A stretch of 47,010 bases of DNA from Achromobacter veterisilvae (GTDB lineage: Bacteria > Pseudomonadota > Gammaproteobacteria > Burkholderiales > Burkholderiaceae_B), in contig NZ_UFQC01000045.1 of assembly GCF_900496975.1 (NCBI RefSeq), positions 1 through 47,010 of the forward strand, given 5' to 3'. The notes below the pieces were generated by a model that searched no databases, was not told the origin of the DNA, and saw only the letters and a program-made list of their open reading frames with translations. The first letter of the stretch is position 1, and each line of letters opens with the position of its first letter. Positions 23,799-31,233 of the stretch are shown here, piece by piece. The position numbers were made by a program, and so were the translations under genes.

Positions 23799-25157
23799 AT
23801 GCCCGACCTGGAACCAGACACCGTCTCCGCCCTCGAAGCCCCAGAATTCGCACCCGCCCAGTTCGTCCGATGGTTTCGGGACGTGGCGCCCCATGTGCAT
23901 GCTTTCCGAGGCAAGACGTTCGTGGTGGCGTTCGGCGGCGAACTGGTGCAGGCCGGCGCGCTGAATGCGCTGGTGCAGGACCTCTCGCTGCTGTCCTCGC
24001 TGGGCATCCGCCTGGTGCTGGTGCACGGCTCCCGCCCGCAGGTCAATGAGCAACTGCGCCTGAAGGGCTTTACCCAGCAGTTCGACCGCGGCCTGTCCCC
24101 CACCGACGCCGCCGCCCTGGAATGCGCCAAGGAAGCCGCCGGCGAGATCCGCCTGGATATCGAGGCCGCCTTCAGCCAGGGCCTGCCGAACACGCCCATG
24201 TCGCATGCGCACATCCGCGTGATTTCCGGCAACTTCGTCACCGCCCGCCCCGCCGGCGTGATCGGCGGCGTGGACTACAAGCACACCGGCCAGGTCCGCA
24301 AGATCGATATCGACGCGCTGAAATTCGCCATCGAAAAAGGCTCGTCCGTGGTGCTGCTGTCGCCGCTGGGCTTCTCGCCCACCGGCGACGCGTTCAACCT
24401 AGCCATGGAAGACCTGGCCACCAGCACCGCCGTGGCGCTGCGCGCCGAAAAACTGATCTTCCTGTCCGGTTCGCCCGGCGTGATGAACGACGACGGCACG
24501 CTGGACACCGAACTGGCCCGGGTGGATGCCGACGCCCTGCTGGCCGCCGGCACGCTGGACGAGGACACCCACGCCTTCCTGCATTGCGCGTCCCTGGCCG
24601 TCAAGCGCGGCGTGGCCCGCGCGCACCTGCTGCCCTTCACGCTGGACGGCAGCGTGCTGCTGGAAATCTTCACCCACGACGGCGTGGGCACCATGGTGGT
24701 CGAGGACACGCTGGACGACCTGCGCCCGGCCACGATCGACGACGTGGGCGCGATCCTCAGCCTGATCGAACCGCTGGAGGCCGACGGCACCCTGGTGCCC
24801 CGCCCCCGCAGCGTGGTCGAGCGCGACGTGGAGAATTTCACGGTGCTGGAGCACGACGGCGTAATCTACGGCTGCGCCACCCTGCACAGCTTCCCGGGCG
24901 AGCAGATGGCGGAAATGGCCTGCCTGATCGTGCATCCGGAATGGCAGGGGTCGGGCGAAGGCGAGATCCTGCTGCGCCACATGGAATCGCGCGCGCGCGC
25001 CGCGGGCGCCAAGCGGCTGTTCGTGCTGACCACCCGGACCTCGCACTGGTTCATGAAGCGCGGCTTCGTGCAGGGCGGCATCGCCGACCTGCCCCGCGAA
25101 AAGCAGAACAACTACAACCGTTCGCGCAACAGCCTGGTCTTCATCAAAAAGCTGTAA
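23799..25157 (+). CDS. argA: amino-acid N-acetyltransferase (N-acetylglutamate synthase)
   Basis: Catalyses the first step of arginine synthesis, acetyl-CoA + glutamate to N-acetylglutamate, in the cytoplasm. The 452 residues match the classical ArgA layout. An N-terminal amino-acid-kinase-like domain (about 25-295, with VVAFGGELVQAG and LVLVHGSRPQV) binds the arginine effector in this family. A C-terminal GNAT acetyltransferase domain starts at about 313 (ATIDDVGAILSLIEPLEADG) and contains GSGEGEILLRHMESRARA. The start is the ATG at 23799 (MPDLEPDTVSALEAPEF); a longer reading from 23754 has no better ribosome-binding site. Divergent from hrpA. A 10-bp-arm hairpin lies about 40 bases after the stop. 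Confidence 0.94.
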   Translation: MPDLEPDTVSALEAPEFAPAQFVRWFRDVAPHVHAFRGKTFVVAFGGELVQAGALNALVQDLSLLSSLGIRLVLVHGSRPQVNEQLRLKGFTQQFDRGLSPTDAAALECAKEAAGEIRLDIEAAFSQGLPNTPMSHAHIRVISGNFVTARPAGVIGGVDYKHTGQVRKIDIDALKFAIEKGSSVVLLSPLGFSPTGDAFNLAMEDLATSTAVALRAEKLIFLSGSPGVMNDDGTLDTELARVDADALLAAGTLDEDTHAFLHCASLAVKRGVARAHLLPFTLDGSVLLEIFTHDGVGTMVVEDTLDDLRPATIDDVGAILSLIEPLEADGTLVPRPRSVVERDVENFTVLEHDGVIYGCATLHSFPGEQMAEMACLIVHPEWQGSGEGEILLRHMESRARAAGAKRLFVLTTRTSHWFMKRGFVQGGIADLPREKQNNYNRSRNSLVFIKKL

Positions 25158-25194
25158 TCGTCCCGGCCCCGGCGTCCAACCGCAGGACCCGAAG

Positions 25195-25249
25195 GGGCTT
25201 GGCGCCCTCTGGACGCCAAGCCCGCTAAAATACGGGCTTACTTATCTTT
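25195..25249 (+). promoter_or_regulatory. mutually exclusive hairpins before yggX (candidate attenuator)
   Basis: Stem 1 pairs GGGCTTGGCG (25195-25204) with CGCCAAGCCC (25214-25223). Stem 2 pairs AAGCCCG (25218-25224) with CGGGCTT (25233-25239) and is followed by ACTTATCTTTT. The AAGCCC segment is needed by both, so only one can form. Stem 2 has terminator character. The arrangement ends 15 bases before yggX. It may be an attenuator, or stem 1 may only terminate argA. Confidence 0.4.
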
Positions 25250-25263
25250 TCCGGCAGCGAACC

Positions 25264-25536
25264 ATGGCCCGTACCGTCAACTGTGTGAAACTGAAGCGTG
25301 AAGCCGAAGGGCTGGATTTTCCGCCCTACCCCGGCGAACTCGGCACCAAGATCTGGCAGAGCATTTCCAAGGAAGCCTGGGAAGAATGGAAGGGCATCCA
25401 GACTCGCCTGGTCAACGAAAACCGCCTGAACCTGGCCGACGCCCGCGCGCGCAAGTACCTGAAAGAACAGATGGAGCGCTTCCTGTTCGAAGACGGCAGC
25501 GTCGAAGCCCAGGGCTACGTTCCGCCCTCGGCCTGA
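25264..25536 (+). CDS. yggX: Fe(2+)-trafficking / oxidative damage protection protein YggX
   Basis: Small cytoplasmic protein of 90 residues that protects Fe-S enzymes from oxidative damage and is thought to handle labile iron. The sequence matches the family closely: MARTVNCVKLKREAEGLDF with the conserved Cys7, then YPGELG, SKEAWEEWK and MERFLFEDG. In enterobacteria yggX sits beside mutY; here it lies between argA and a phospholipase gene. The start ATG at 25264 has only a weak purine tract upstream. The leader contains competing hairpins (25195-25249), and a strong hairpin follows the stop. Confidence 0.95.
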   Translation: MARTVNCVKLKREAEGLDFPPYPGELGTKIWQSISKEAWEEWKGIQTRLVNENRLNLADARARKYLKEQMERFLFEDGSVEAQGYVPPSA

Positions 25537-25576
25537 CCGGGCCGCGCCCGCGCCCTCCCGCGGGCCCTCCGCTTCC

Positions 25577-25602
25577 GAAGCCCCTCGCCCGCGAGGGGCT
25601 TC
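25577..25602 (+). terminator. hairpin after yggX
   Basis: GAAGCCCCTCGC (25577-25588) and GCGAGGGGCTTC (25591-25602) are exact reverse complements. They give a 12-bp inverted repeat around two bases, so a 10-11-bp stem with a small loop in RNA. No U-tract follows (GCGCTTGCGG), so termination may be weak or Rho-assisted. It separates yggX from the phospholipase gene. Confidence 0.5.
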
Positions 25603-25667
25603 GCGCTTGCGGCCCCGCCCTGCTCCGCGGGCTTAAGATCCCTCTATCGAATGGGTATCGCGCCGCC

Positions 25668-27611
25668 ATGAAAACAGAACCGTCCCCCGCCGCCTTTCCT
25701 GCGATCGCCCGCGCGCTGGAAATCGCCCCCGACCGCCAGACCGGCACGCTGCGGGACGTGCGCCACGTGGTGATCCTGATGCAGGAAAACCGCTCGTTCG
25801 ACCATTATTTCGGCACGCTGCCCGGGGTGCGCGGCTTCGCCGACCCGCTGCTTGCGCCCACCGCCTCGGGCGACGTGCTGACGCAGGAGGACGGCGCGGC
25901 GCGGGTCCGTCCCTATGCCTTGCGAGCGGAATATCCCGGCGGCACGCCGGTGGGCTACATCACGCCGCATACCTGGGACGACGCCCAGCGCGCCTGGAAC
26001 GACGGCCGCATGGACCAATGGCTGCCCGCCAAGAGCCGGCTAGGCATGGGCGCCTACGACGGCGCGGACGTGCCGTTCCAGACCGCGCTGGCCGACGCCT
26101 TCACACTGTGCGACGCCTACCACTGCTCGATGCACGCCGGCACCAATCCGAACCGGCTGTTCCTGTGGACCGGCACGAACGATCCGGCGGGGCTTGCGGG
26201 CGGCCCGGCGCTGGTCAACACCCACGACCGCCTGGGGCCCGCCGGCGAAGGCTATGCCTGGACCACTTATCCCGAACGCCTGCAGGACGCGGGCGTGGAC
26301 TGGCGCATCTACCAGGACATGGAGGACAACTATCACGACAATCCGCTGGCCGGCTTCAGGCAGTACCGCCGGCAGCACGCGGAAGGCGCCGCCGACGCCC
26401 CCTTGCGCGATCGCGGCCTGTCCACGCGCACCCTGGACGACCTGGCCCGCGACGTCGCCCGGGGCACGCTGCCGCAGGTGTCGTGGATCATCGCGCCCAC
26501 CGCCGACTCCGAGCATCCGGAAGTCTCGTCGCCGCGCCAGGGCGGCGCCTACACCGAGCGCGTGCTGGACATCCCGACGCGCAACCCCGAGACCTGGAGC
26601 CGCTGCGTGTTCTTCGTCACCTACGACGAAAACGACTGCTTCTTCGACCACGTGCCGCCGCCCGCGCCGCCGGCCCGTCCCGCCGACGGGTCGTCGGGCG
26701 GCCTATCCACCGTCGAGCTGGACGGTGAATACCACGACGCGCGGCACGGTCCCAGCGCCTCCACGCCGGACGACCCGCCCGGCCTGCACGGCCGCGGGTT
26801 CGGACTGGGCCCCCGCGTGCCGATGCTGGCGATCTCGCCCTGGAGCCGCGGCGGCTGGGTCAACTCGCAGGTGTTCGACCACACCTCCGTGATCCGCTTC
26901 CTGGAGGCCCGTTTCGGCGTGGCCGAACCCAACATCAGCGCATGGCGCCGCGCGGTGGCCGGAGACCTGACCTCGGCCTTCGACTTCGCCGGGGACCGCG
27001 GGCCGCAACCGGAAGAAGGCGGGCGCCGCGCCTGCCCGCTGCCGTATGCGCTGGAGGCCGAAGGCGGGATGGCGGCGGACGGACGGCACTACCGGCTGAC
27101 GCTGCGCAATCCGGGCGAAGCGGGCGCGGTGCTGCACGTCTACGACCGGCTGGCGCTGGAACGGGCGCCCCGCCGCTACACGGTGGGCGCGGGCGGCCGC
27201 CTGGACGACGGCTGGCGCCTGGCCGATGGCGGCGCCTATGACTTGTGGCTGCTGGGTCCCGACGGCTTCCACCGGCAGTTCCGCGGCGACGGCCGGGATG
27301 CCGGGCGGATCGAGGCGCAACTGGCGCCGGCGGGCGCTGGATTGCGCCTGCGGCTGCTCAATCGCGGCGGTTCGCCGCAGCCCGTGGAATTGTCGTCGCG
27401 CATGGGAGACGGCTGGCGCGCCGCGGCGCAGGTGCCGGCCGGCGGCGCGCTGGACATCGAGTACGCGGGCTGCGAAGGCTGGTACGACCTGGAACTCGGC
27501 GCCCCGGGACTGCCGGCCTTCGGACGGAGGCTTGCCGGGCGCATCGACGGAAGCAAGCCGGGTGTGCCGGATCCTAGGCTGGGGGTGGGGGTGACGTTGC
27601 CTGAGGGCTGA
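25668..27611 (+). CDS. phosphocholine-specific phospholipase C-like protein
   Basis: Phosphoesterase-family phospholipase C of 647 residues, a family that hydrolyses phosphatidylcholine or sphingomyelin to a diacylglycerol/ceramide and phosphocholine. The catalytic domain begins at about 30 with VVILMQENRSFDHYFGTLPG (metal-binding Glu-Asn and Asp-His), then TGTNDP, APTADSEHP, FVTYDENDCFFDHVPPP and FDHTSVIRFLEARFGV. Two C-terminal DUF756-type beta domains follow from about 450 (YALEAEGG, YRLTLRNPG, LRLLNRGGSPQP). The family usually has about 40 further N-terminal residues with a twin-arginine signal. Here the protein starts MKTEPSPAAFPAIARAL with no RR motif, and the in-frame sequence upstream does not supply one. 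It may be retained in the cell, or its start may have been lost. Confidence 0.85.
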   Translation: MKTEPSPAAFPAIARALEIAPDRQTGTLRDVRHVVILMQENRSFDHYFGTLPGVRGFADPLLAPTASGDVLTQEDGAARVRPYALRAEYPGGTPVGYITPHTWDDAQRAWNDGRMDQWLPAKSRLGMGAYDGADVPFQTALADAFTLCDAYHCSMHAGTNPNRLFLWTGTNDPAGLAGGPALVNTHDRLGPAGEGYAWTTYPERLQDAGVDWRIYQDMEDNYHDNPLAGFRQYRRQHAEGAADAPLRDRGLSTRTLDDLARDVARGTLPQVSWIIAPTADSEHPEVSSPRQGGAYTERVLDIPTRNPETWSRCVFFVTYDENDCFFDHVPPPAPPARPADGSSGGLSTVELDGEYHDARHGPSASTPDDPPGLHGRGFGLGPRVPMLAISPWSRGGWVNSQVFDHTSVIRFLEARFGVAEPNISAWRRAVAGDLTSAFDFAGDRGPQPEEGGRRACPLPYALEAEGGMAADGRHYRLTLRNPGEAGAVLHVYDRLALERAPRRYTVGAGGRLDDGWRLADGGAYDLWLLGPDGFHRQFRGDGRDAGRIEAQLAPAGAGLRLRLLNRGGSPQPVELSSRMGDGWRAAAQVPAGGALDIEYAGCEGWYDLELGAPGLPAFGRRLAGRIDGSKPGVPDPRLGVGVTLPEG

Positions 27612-27629
27612 GGGTGGCGGCTTGCGGGG

Positions 27630-27878
27630 GTGTCAGACACCCTTTGCTGCGCTTGCCCAGTGTGAAGATTGTCTCCCCAGGGTGTCAGACACTGGCAACG
27701 AGAATTGTCTCCCCAGGGTGTCGGACACTGGCGACGATCCTGTGTCTGACACCCTACGAGAAACTCGCCAGGCTGAAGCCCGCCTGCCCGGGTGTCAGAC
27801 ACCCTTTGCCGCGCTCGCCCAGTGTGAAGATTATCTCCCCAGGGTGTCAGACACTGGCAGCGATCCCGTGTCAGACAC
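27630..27878. repeat. palindromic repeat cluster C (GTGTCAGACAC family)
   Basis: Seven palindromes lie at 27630-27640, 27682-27692, 27718-27728 (GTGTCGGACAC), 27742-27752, 27792-27802, 27844-27854 and 27868-27878. Two 63-bp modules, 27630-27692 and 27792-27854, are nearly identical and 162 bp apart; their interior (CCAGTGTGAAGATT, TCTCCCCAGG) differs from that of clusters A and B. The 61-bp module at 27742-27802 between them has the cluster A/B interior (CTACGAGA, GGCTGAAGC, GCCCGG). So two module types are interleaved. The cluster fills the gap between the convergent phospholipase and phoU genes. Confidence 0.9.
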
Positions 27879-27892
27879 CCACCGCGAAGAAG

Positions 27893-28624
27893 CTACTGAT
27901 CCTGCTGCGGCTCTTCCGAGTCTTCGTCGCCGCGCGCCTGGCGTTCGGTGTTCTTCACGCCGGTGTGGCGCACATCCGCGCCCTTGACCATGTAGATGAC
28001 GCGTTCGGACATGTTCTTGGCGTGGTCGCCGATGCGCTCCAGCGCTCGCGCGATGAAGATCATGTCGATGGCGCGCGAAATGGTGCGCGGGTCTTCGATC
28101 ATGTAGGTGATGAGGTGGCGCAGCGCGCCCTTCCATTCCTTATCCACTTCCTTGTCGCTGCGCACGACGGCGGCGGCCTGGATGGGGTCGAGGCGGGCGA
28201 AGGCGTCCAGCGCCTGGTGCAGCATGGTGCGCACGTTGGCGGCCATGTGGCGCAGTTCGATCACCGGGATGTGGCGCAGTTCGGCTTCGTGGATGCGGCG
28301 CGCGACCGTGGCGACCTTCTCGGCCTCGTCGCCGGAACGTTCCATGTCGGTCAGCATCTTGGACACGGCCATCAGCATGCGCAGGTCGATGGCGGTGGGC
28401 TGGTGCCGCGCCAGGATCCGGCTGATGCTCTCGTCGATCTCGACTTCGTGGCGGTTGACTTCCTTTTCCCGCTCGCGGACCTTCTCAACCAGCGACAGGT
28501 CGCCGCTGGCCAATGCGTCGATGGCCTCCTGGATCATGGCTTCCACCAAGCCGCCCATCTGCAAGAACTGCGAACGGACGCTTTCCAGATCCGCGTCGAA
28601 CTGTTTGTTTGTGTGCTCCGACAT
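27893..28624 (-). CDS. phoU: phosphate signalling protein PhoU
   Basis: Cytoplasmic negative regulator of the phosphate (Pho) regulon that links the Pst transporter to PhoR. The 243 residues form two three-helix PhoU repeats (about 20-105 and 120-215), with ALERIGDHAKNMSERV as the second metal-cluster helix and MERSGDEAEKVA in the first. The C-terminal ~25 residues form a charged tail rich in Glu, Asp and Gln. The ATG at 28624 is chosen because GGGAG lies 5 bases upstream; the reading continues upstream to 28756 without support. It is not next to pstSCAB or phoBR within the window. A Pho-box-like site lies about 85 bases before the start, which would allow phosphate control of its own promoter. 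Confidence 0.95.
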   Translation of the reverse strand: MSEHTNKQFDADLESVRSQFLQMGGLVEAMIQEAIDALASGDLSLVEKVREREKEVNRHEVEIDESISRILARHQPTAIDLRMLMAVSKMLTDMERSGDEAEKVATVARRIHEAELRHIPVIELRHMAANVRTMLHQALDAFARLDPIQAAAVVRSDKEVDKEWKGALRHLITYMIEDPRTISRAIDMIFIARALERIGDHAKNMSERVIYMVKGADVRHTGVKNTERQARGDEDSEEPQQDQ

Positions 28625-28708
28625 CCGGGCTCCCTGCGTGGTTGGTCTCATGGCATCGCCCCGAAATTGAAGAGTGTTACGAAACGGGCCTGCACAACCC
28701 GCAAGGTT

Positions 28709-28726
28709 ATGACCCAAGTGTGACAG
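28709..28726 (-). promoter_or_regulatory. candidate Pho box upstream of phoU
   Basis: The minus strand reads CTGTCAC, ACTT, GGGTCAT: two 7-mers resembling the PhoB-binding half-site CTGTCAT, with the canonical 4-base spacer (11-bp repeat). The first unit matches 6 of 7 and the second 5 of 7. It lies about 85 bases before the phoU ATG. No clear -10 follows at the expected distance. Confidence 0.5.
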
Positions 28727-28795
28727 GATTATGAATCGCGCCCCCGCCGCCCGCAAGGCGGGGCGGCACGAGGCAATGCGCCGCGCGGGGAACGG

Positions 28796-29476
28796 TCAGG
28801 CCCGGCGGTCCAGGCGGCGGATGCCGTTCTGCGTGGCCAGCAGCGCCACGTCGGCGCCCGGCATCGCGAACAGGCCGCAGGTCACCACGCCCGGCAGGTT
28901 GTTCAAGCGGGCTTCGAGGCCCGGGGCGTCGGTGATGGACAGGCCGGAAACGTCCAGGATGATGTTGCCGTTATCGGTGACGAAGCCCTCGCGCAGGCGG
29001 GGCTGGCCGCCCAGCGCCACCATGGCGCGCGCCACCGATTCGCGGGCCATCGGGATGACTTCGATCGGCAGCGGGAACTTTCCCATGGTCTGGACCAGCT
29101 TGGATTCGTCGGCGATGCAGATGTAGCGCCCGGCCACCGAGGCCACGATCTTCTCGCGCGTCAGCGCGCCGCCGCCGCCCTTGATCATGTGCAGGTTGGC
29201 GTCGATCTCGTCGGCGCCGTCCACATAGATGGGCATCGAGGACACGTCGTTCAGGTCCAGCACTTTCAGGCCGTGGCCGGCGAGCCGGGCGGCGCTGCGT
29301 TCCGAACTGGCCACCGTGCCGCCGATTCGGCCCTTGAAACGGGCCAGGCCGTCGATGAACAGATCGGCCGTGGAGCCCGTGCCCACGCCGATGACGACGT
29401 CCGGGCCGGCGACCTGTTCAACGAATTCCAGGGCCGCGTCGGCGGCTTGCTGCTTGAGTTCTTGCTGGGAGAGCAT
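28796..29476 (-). CDS. rpiA: ribose-5-phosphate isomerase A
   Basis: Interconverts ribose 5-phosphate and ribulose 5-phosphate in the non-oxidative pentose phosphate pathway, in the cytoplasm. The 226 residues match the family (E. coli 219). Signature segments are GVGTGSTADLFIDGL (phosphate-binding loop), SSERSA, YVDGADEID with the catalytic Asp residues, and KGGGGALTREK with the catalytic Glu/Lys region. The ATG at 29476 begins MLSQQELKQQAADAALEFV; longer in-frame sequence upstream is read-through of the aidB region in another frame. It lies between aidB and phoU on the same strand, with a 38-base gap to aidB and about 170 bases to phoU. Confidence 0.96.
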   Translation of the reverse strand: MLSQQELKQQAADAALEFVEQVAGPDVVIGVGTGSTADLFIDGLARFKGRIGGTVASSERSAARLAGHGLKVLDLNDVSSMPIYVDGADEIDANLHMIKGGGGALTREKIVASVAGRYICIADESKLVQTMGKFPLPIEVIPMARESVARAMVALGGQPRLREGFVTDNGNIILDVSGLSITDAPGLEARLNNLPGVVTCGLFAMPGADVALLATQNGIRRLDRRA

Positions 29477-29514
29477 GGCGGGAAGAAACGGAAAGGGTTG
29501 TCGAGCCGGGAAAT

Positions 29515-31176
29515 TTAGCATGCGGCGGCGGGCCAGGCGCGCGCCAGGATCGCCTGAGTGTCCGCGCCCGCGGCCAGTTCGCCGTGGATGCCGCCGTCCG
29601 CGCGCAGGCGGCTGGCGGCGAACGCCTGCCCGACCGCGTCCGGCGCATGCTGGATCAGCAAGGCGGCCTGCCACAGCCGCGCCAGGCCGGCGGCGATGCG
29701 CCGCGCCTGGAACTCGGCCTGCGCGGTATCGGCCAGCAGGGCGCGCCAGCGCGCCAACGCGTCGTCGAAGTCGCGGTTCCGGCCCCGCGCCGGGGCGAAT
29801 TCGCGCTCCAGCGCGGGCAGGGCCTCGGGCTCGCGCTGCAAGGCGCGCAGCACGTCCAGCGCCATGACGTTGCCCGATCCTTCCCAGATGGAATTGACCG
29901 GCGTCTCGCGGTACAGCCTGGGCATCGGGCCCTCTTCCACATAGCCGTTGCCGCCCCAGACCTCCATGCACTCCGCCACCGCGGCGACGGCGCGCTTGCA
30001 CACCCAGAGCTTGGCGGCGGGCGTGCCCACGCGGACGAGCGCGCGGGCCTGCGCGTCGGCGCGCTCGTCCACCGCGCGCGCCAGCCGCAGCGCCAGCGCC
30101 ATGGCGGCCTCGCTTTCCAGGGCCAGGTCGGCCAGCACGTTGCGCATCAGCGGCTGTTCGATCAGGGGCTTGCCGAAGGCCTGCCGGTGCCGCGCGTGAT
30201 GGGCCGACTGCACCAGCGCCTGCCGCATCAGCGCGGTGCTGCCCAGCACGCAATCCAGCCGCGTGGTGGCGGCCATTTCCAGCAGCACGGCCAGGCCCCG
30301 GCCCGGCTCGCCCAGCAGCACGCCCCAGGCGTCCTCGAACTCGACCTCGGCGCTTGCATTGCTGCAATTGCCGAGCTTGTCCTTCAGCCGCCGGATGCGG
30401 ACGGCGTTGCGCGGCCCGTCCGGTATCCAGCGCGGCACGAAGAAGCAACTGAGCCCTTCGTCCGTCTGCGCCAGCACCAGGTGCGCGTCCGCCTGCGGCA
30501 CCGACAGGAACCATTTGTGGCCCACCAGGCTGTAGGGATTGCCCCGGCCGGACGCCCCCAGCGGCACGGCCCGCGTGCTCACGGCGCGCAGGTCCGAGCC
30601 GCCCTGCTTTTCGGTCAGGCCCATGCCGATCAGGGCGCCGCGCTTGGCGGACAGCGGCGCGTCGGCGCCGTCGAATTCGCGCGAATACAGCGCCGCCAGC
30701 CACTGCCCGCCGAAATCCACGGCCCCCGCCGGCTCGCGCTGCAGCAGAGGCACCGCGGCGAAGGTCATGGTCGTGGGGCACAGCGTGCCGGCCTCGACCT
30801 GGCCCTGCATCACGTAGGCCGCCGCGCGCGCCACCTGCGCGCCCGGCTCGGGCTGCGCCCAGGCGCGGCTGTGCAGGCCGCGCGCCATGATGCCGCCCAT
30901 GAGCAGATTCCAGGACGGATGGAATTCGATATGGTCGATGCGGTGGCCGCCGCGGTCGTAGCCGAGCAGCCGCGGCGGGCAGCGGTTGACCTGCGCGCCG
31001 GCTTCCAGCGTCTGCGCGCGGCCCAGCCAGGCGCCGTGCGCGGCCAGTTCGCCCGCCCAGGCCCGCGCGCCTTCCCGGTCGACCGCGGCGCGCAGCGCCG
31101 GATCGGTCTCGTACAGGGAATAGTCTTCCAGGGGCGGGACCTGGTTGAATACGGTGTGCGTCGCGAACGATGACAT
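29515..31176 (-). CDS. aidB: AidB-type acyl-CoA dehydrogenase family protein
   Basis: FAD-dependent acyl-CoA dehydrogenase-fold protein of 553 residues. In E. coli, AidB is induced by alkylation stress, binds DNA and shows weak isovaleryl-CoA dehydrogenase activity. The N-terminus (THTVFNQVPPLEDYSLYETD) is characteristic of AidB rather than of ordinary acyl-CoA dehydrogenases. Further family segments are GLTEKQGGSDLRA (FAD/substrate loop), ECMEVWGGNGYVEEGPMPRL and YRETPVNSIWEGSGNV. The Arg-rich C-terminal third fits the DNA-binding region. It follows an amidase gene by 57 bases and precedes rpiA by 38, so the three may share a transcript. Ada is not adjacent. Confidence 0.9.
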   Translation of the reverse strand: MSSFATHTVFNQVPPLEDYSLYETDPALRAAVDREGARAWAGELAAHGAWLGRAQTLEAGAQVNRCPPRLLGYDRGGHRIDHIEFHPSWNLLMGGIMARGLHSRAWAQPEPGAQVARAAAYVMQGQVEAGTLCPTTMTFAAVPLLQREPAGAVDFGGQWLAALYSREFDGADAPLSAKRGALIGMGLTEKQGGSDLRAVSTRAVPLGASGRGNPYSLVGHKWFLSVPQADAHLVLAQTDEGLSCFFVPRWIPDGPRNAVRIRRLKDKLGNCSNASAEVEFEDAWGVLLGEPGRGLAVLLEMAATTRLDCVLGSTALMRQALVQSAHHARHRQAFGKPLIEQPLMRNVLADLALESEAAMALALRLARAVDERADAQARALVRVGTPAAKLWVCKRAVAAVAECMEVWGGNGYVEEGPMPRLYRETPVNSIWEGSGNVMALDVLRALQREPEALPALEREFAPARGRNRDFDDALARWRALLADTAQAEFQARRIAAGLARLWQAALLIQHAPDAVGQAFAASRLRADGGIHGELAAGADTQAILARAWPAAAC

Positions 31177-31233
31177 GGCAACTCCCTGAATCCATCCGCC
31201 GATGCGCCGCCGGCTGGCGGCGCGCCGCCAGCC

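Noticed and set aside
25386..25667. N-terminal extension of the phospholipase
   Set aside because: The in-frame sequence overlaps yggX in another frame, contains Pro/Arg-rich non-signal sequence and crosses the hairpin at 25577-25602.
27614..28723. Plus-strand ORF spanning repeat cluster C and phoU antisense
   Set aside because: Its first part is a translation of the palindromic repeats (VSDT, CQTP runs) and the rest is antisense to phoU.
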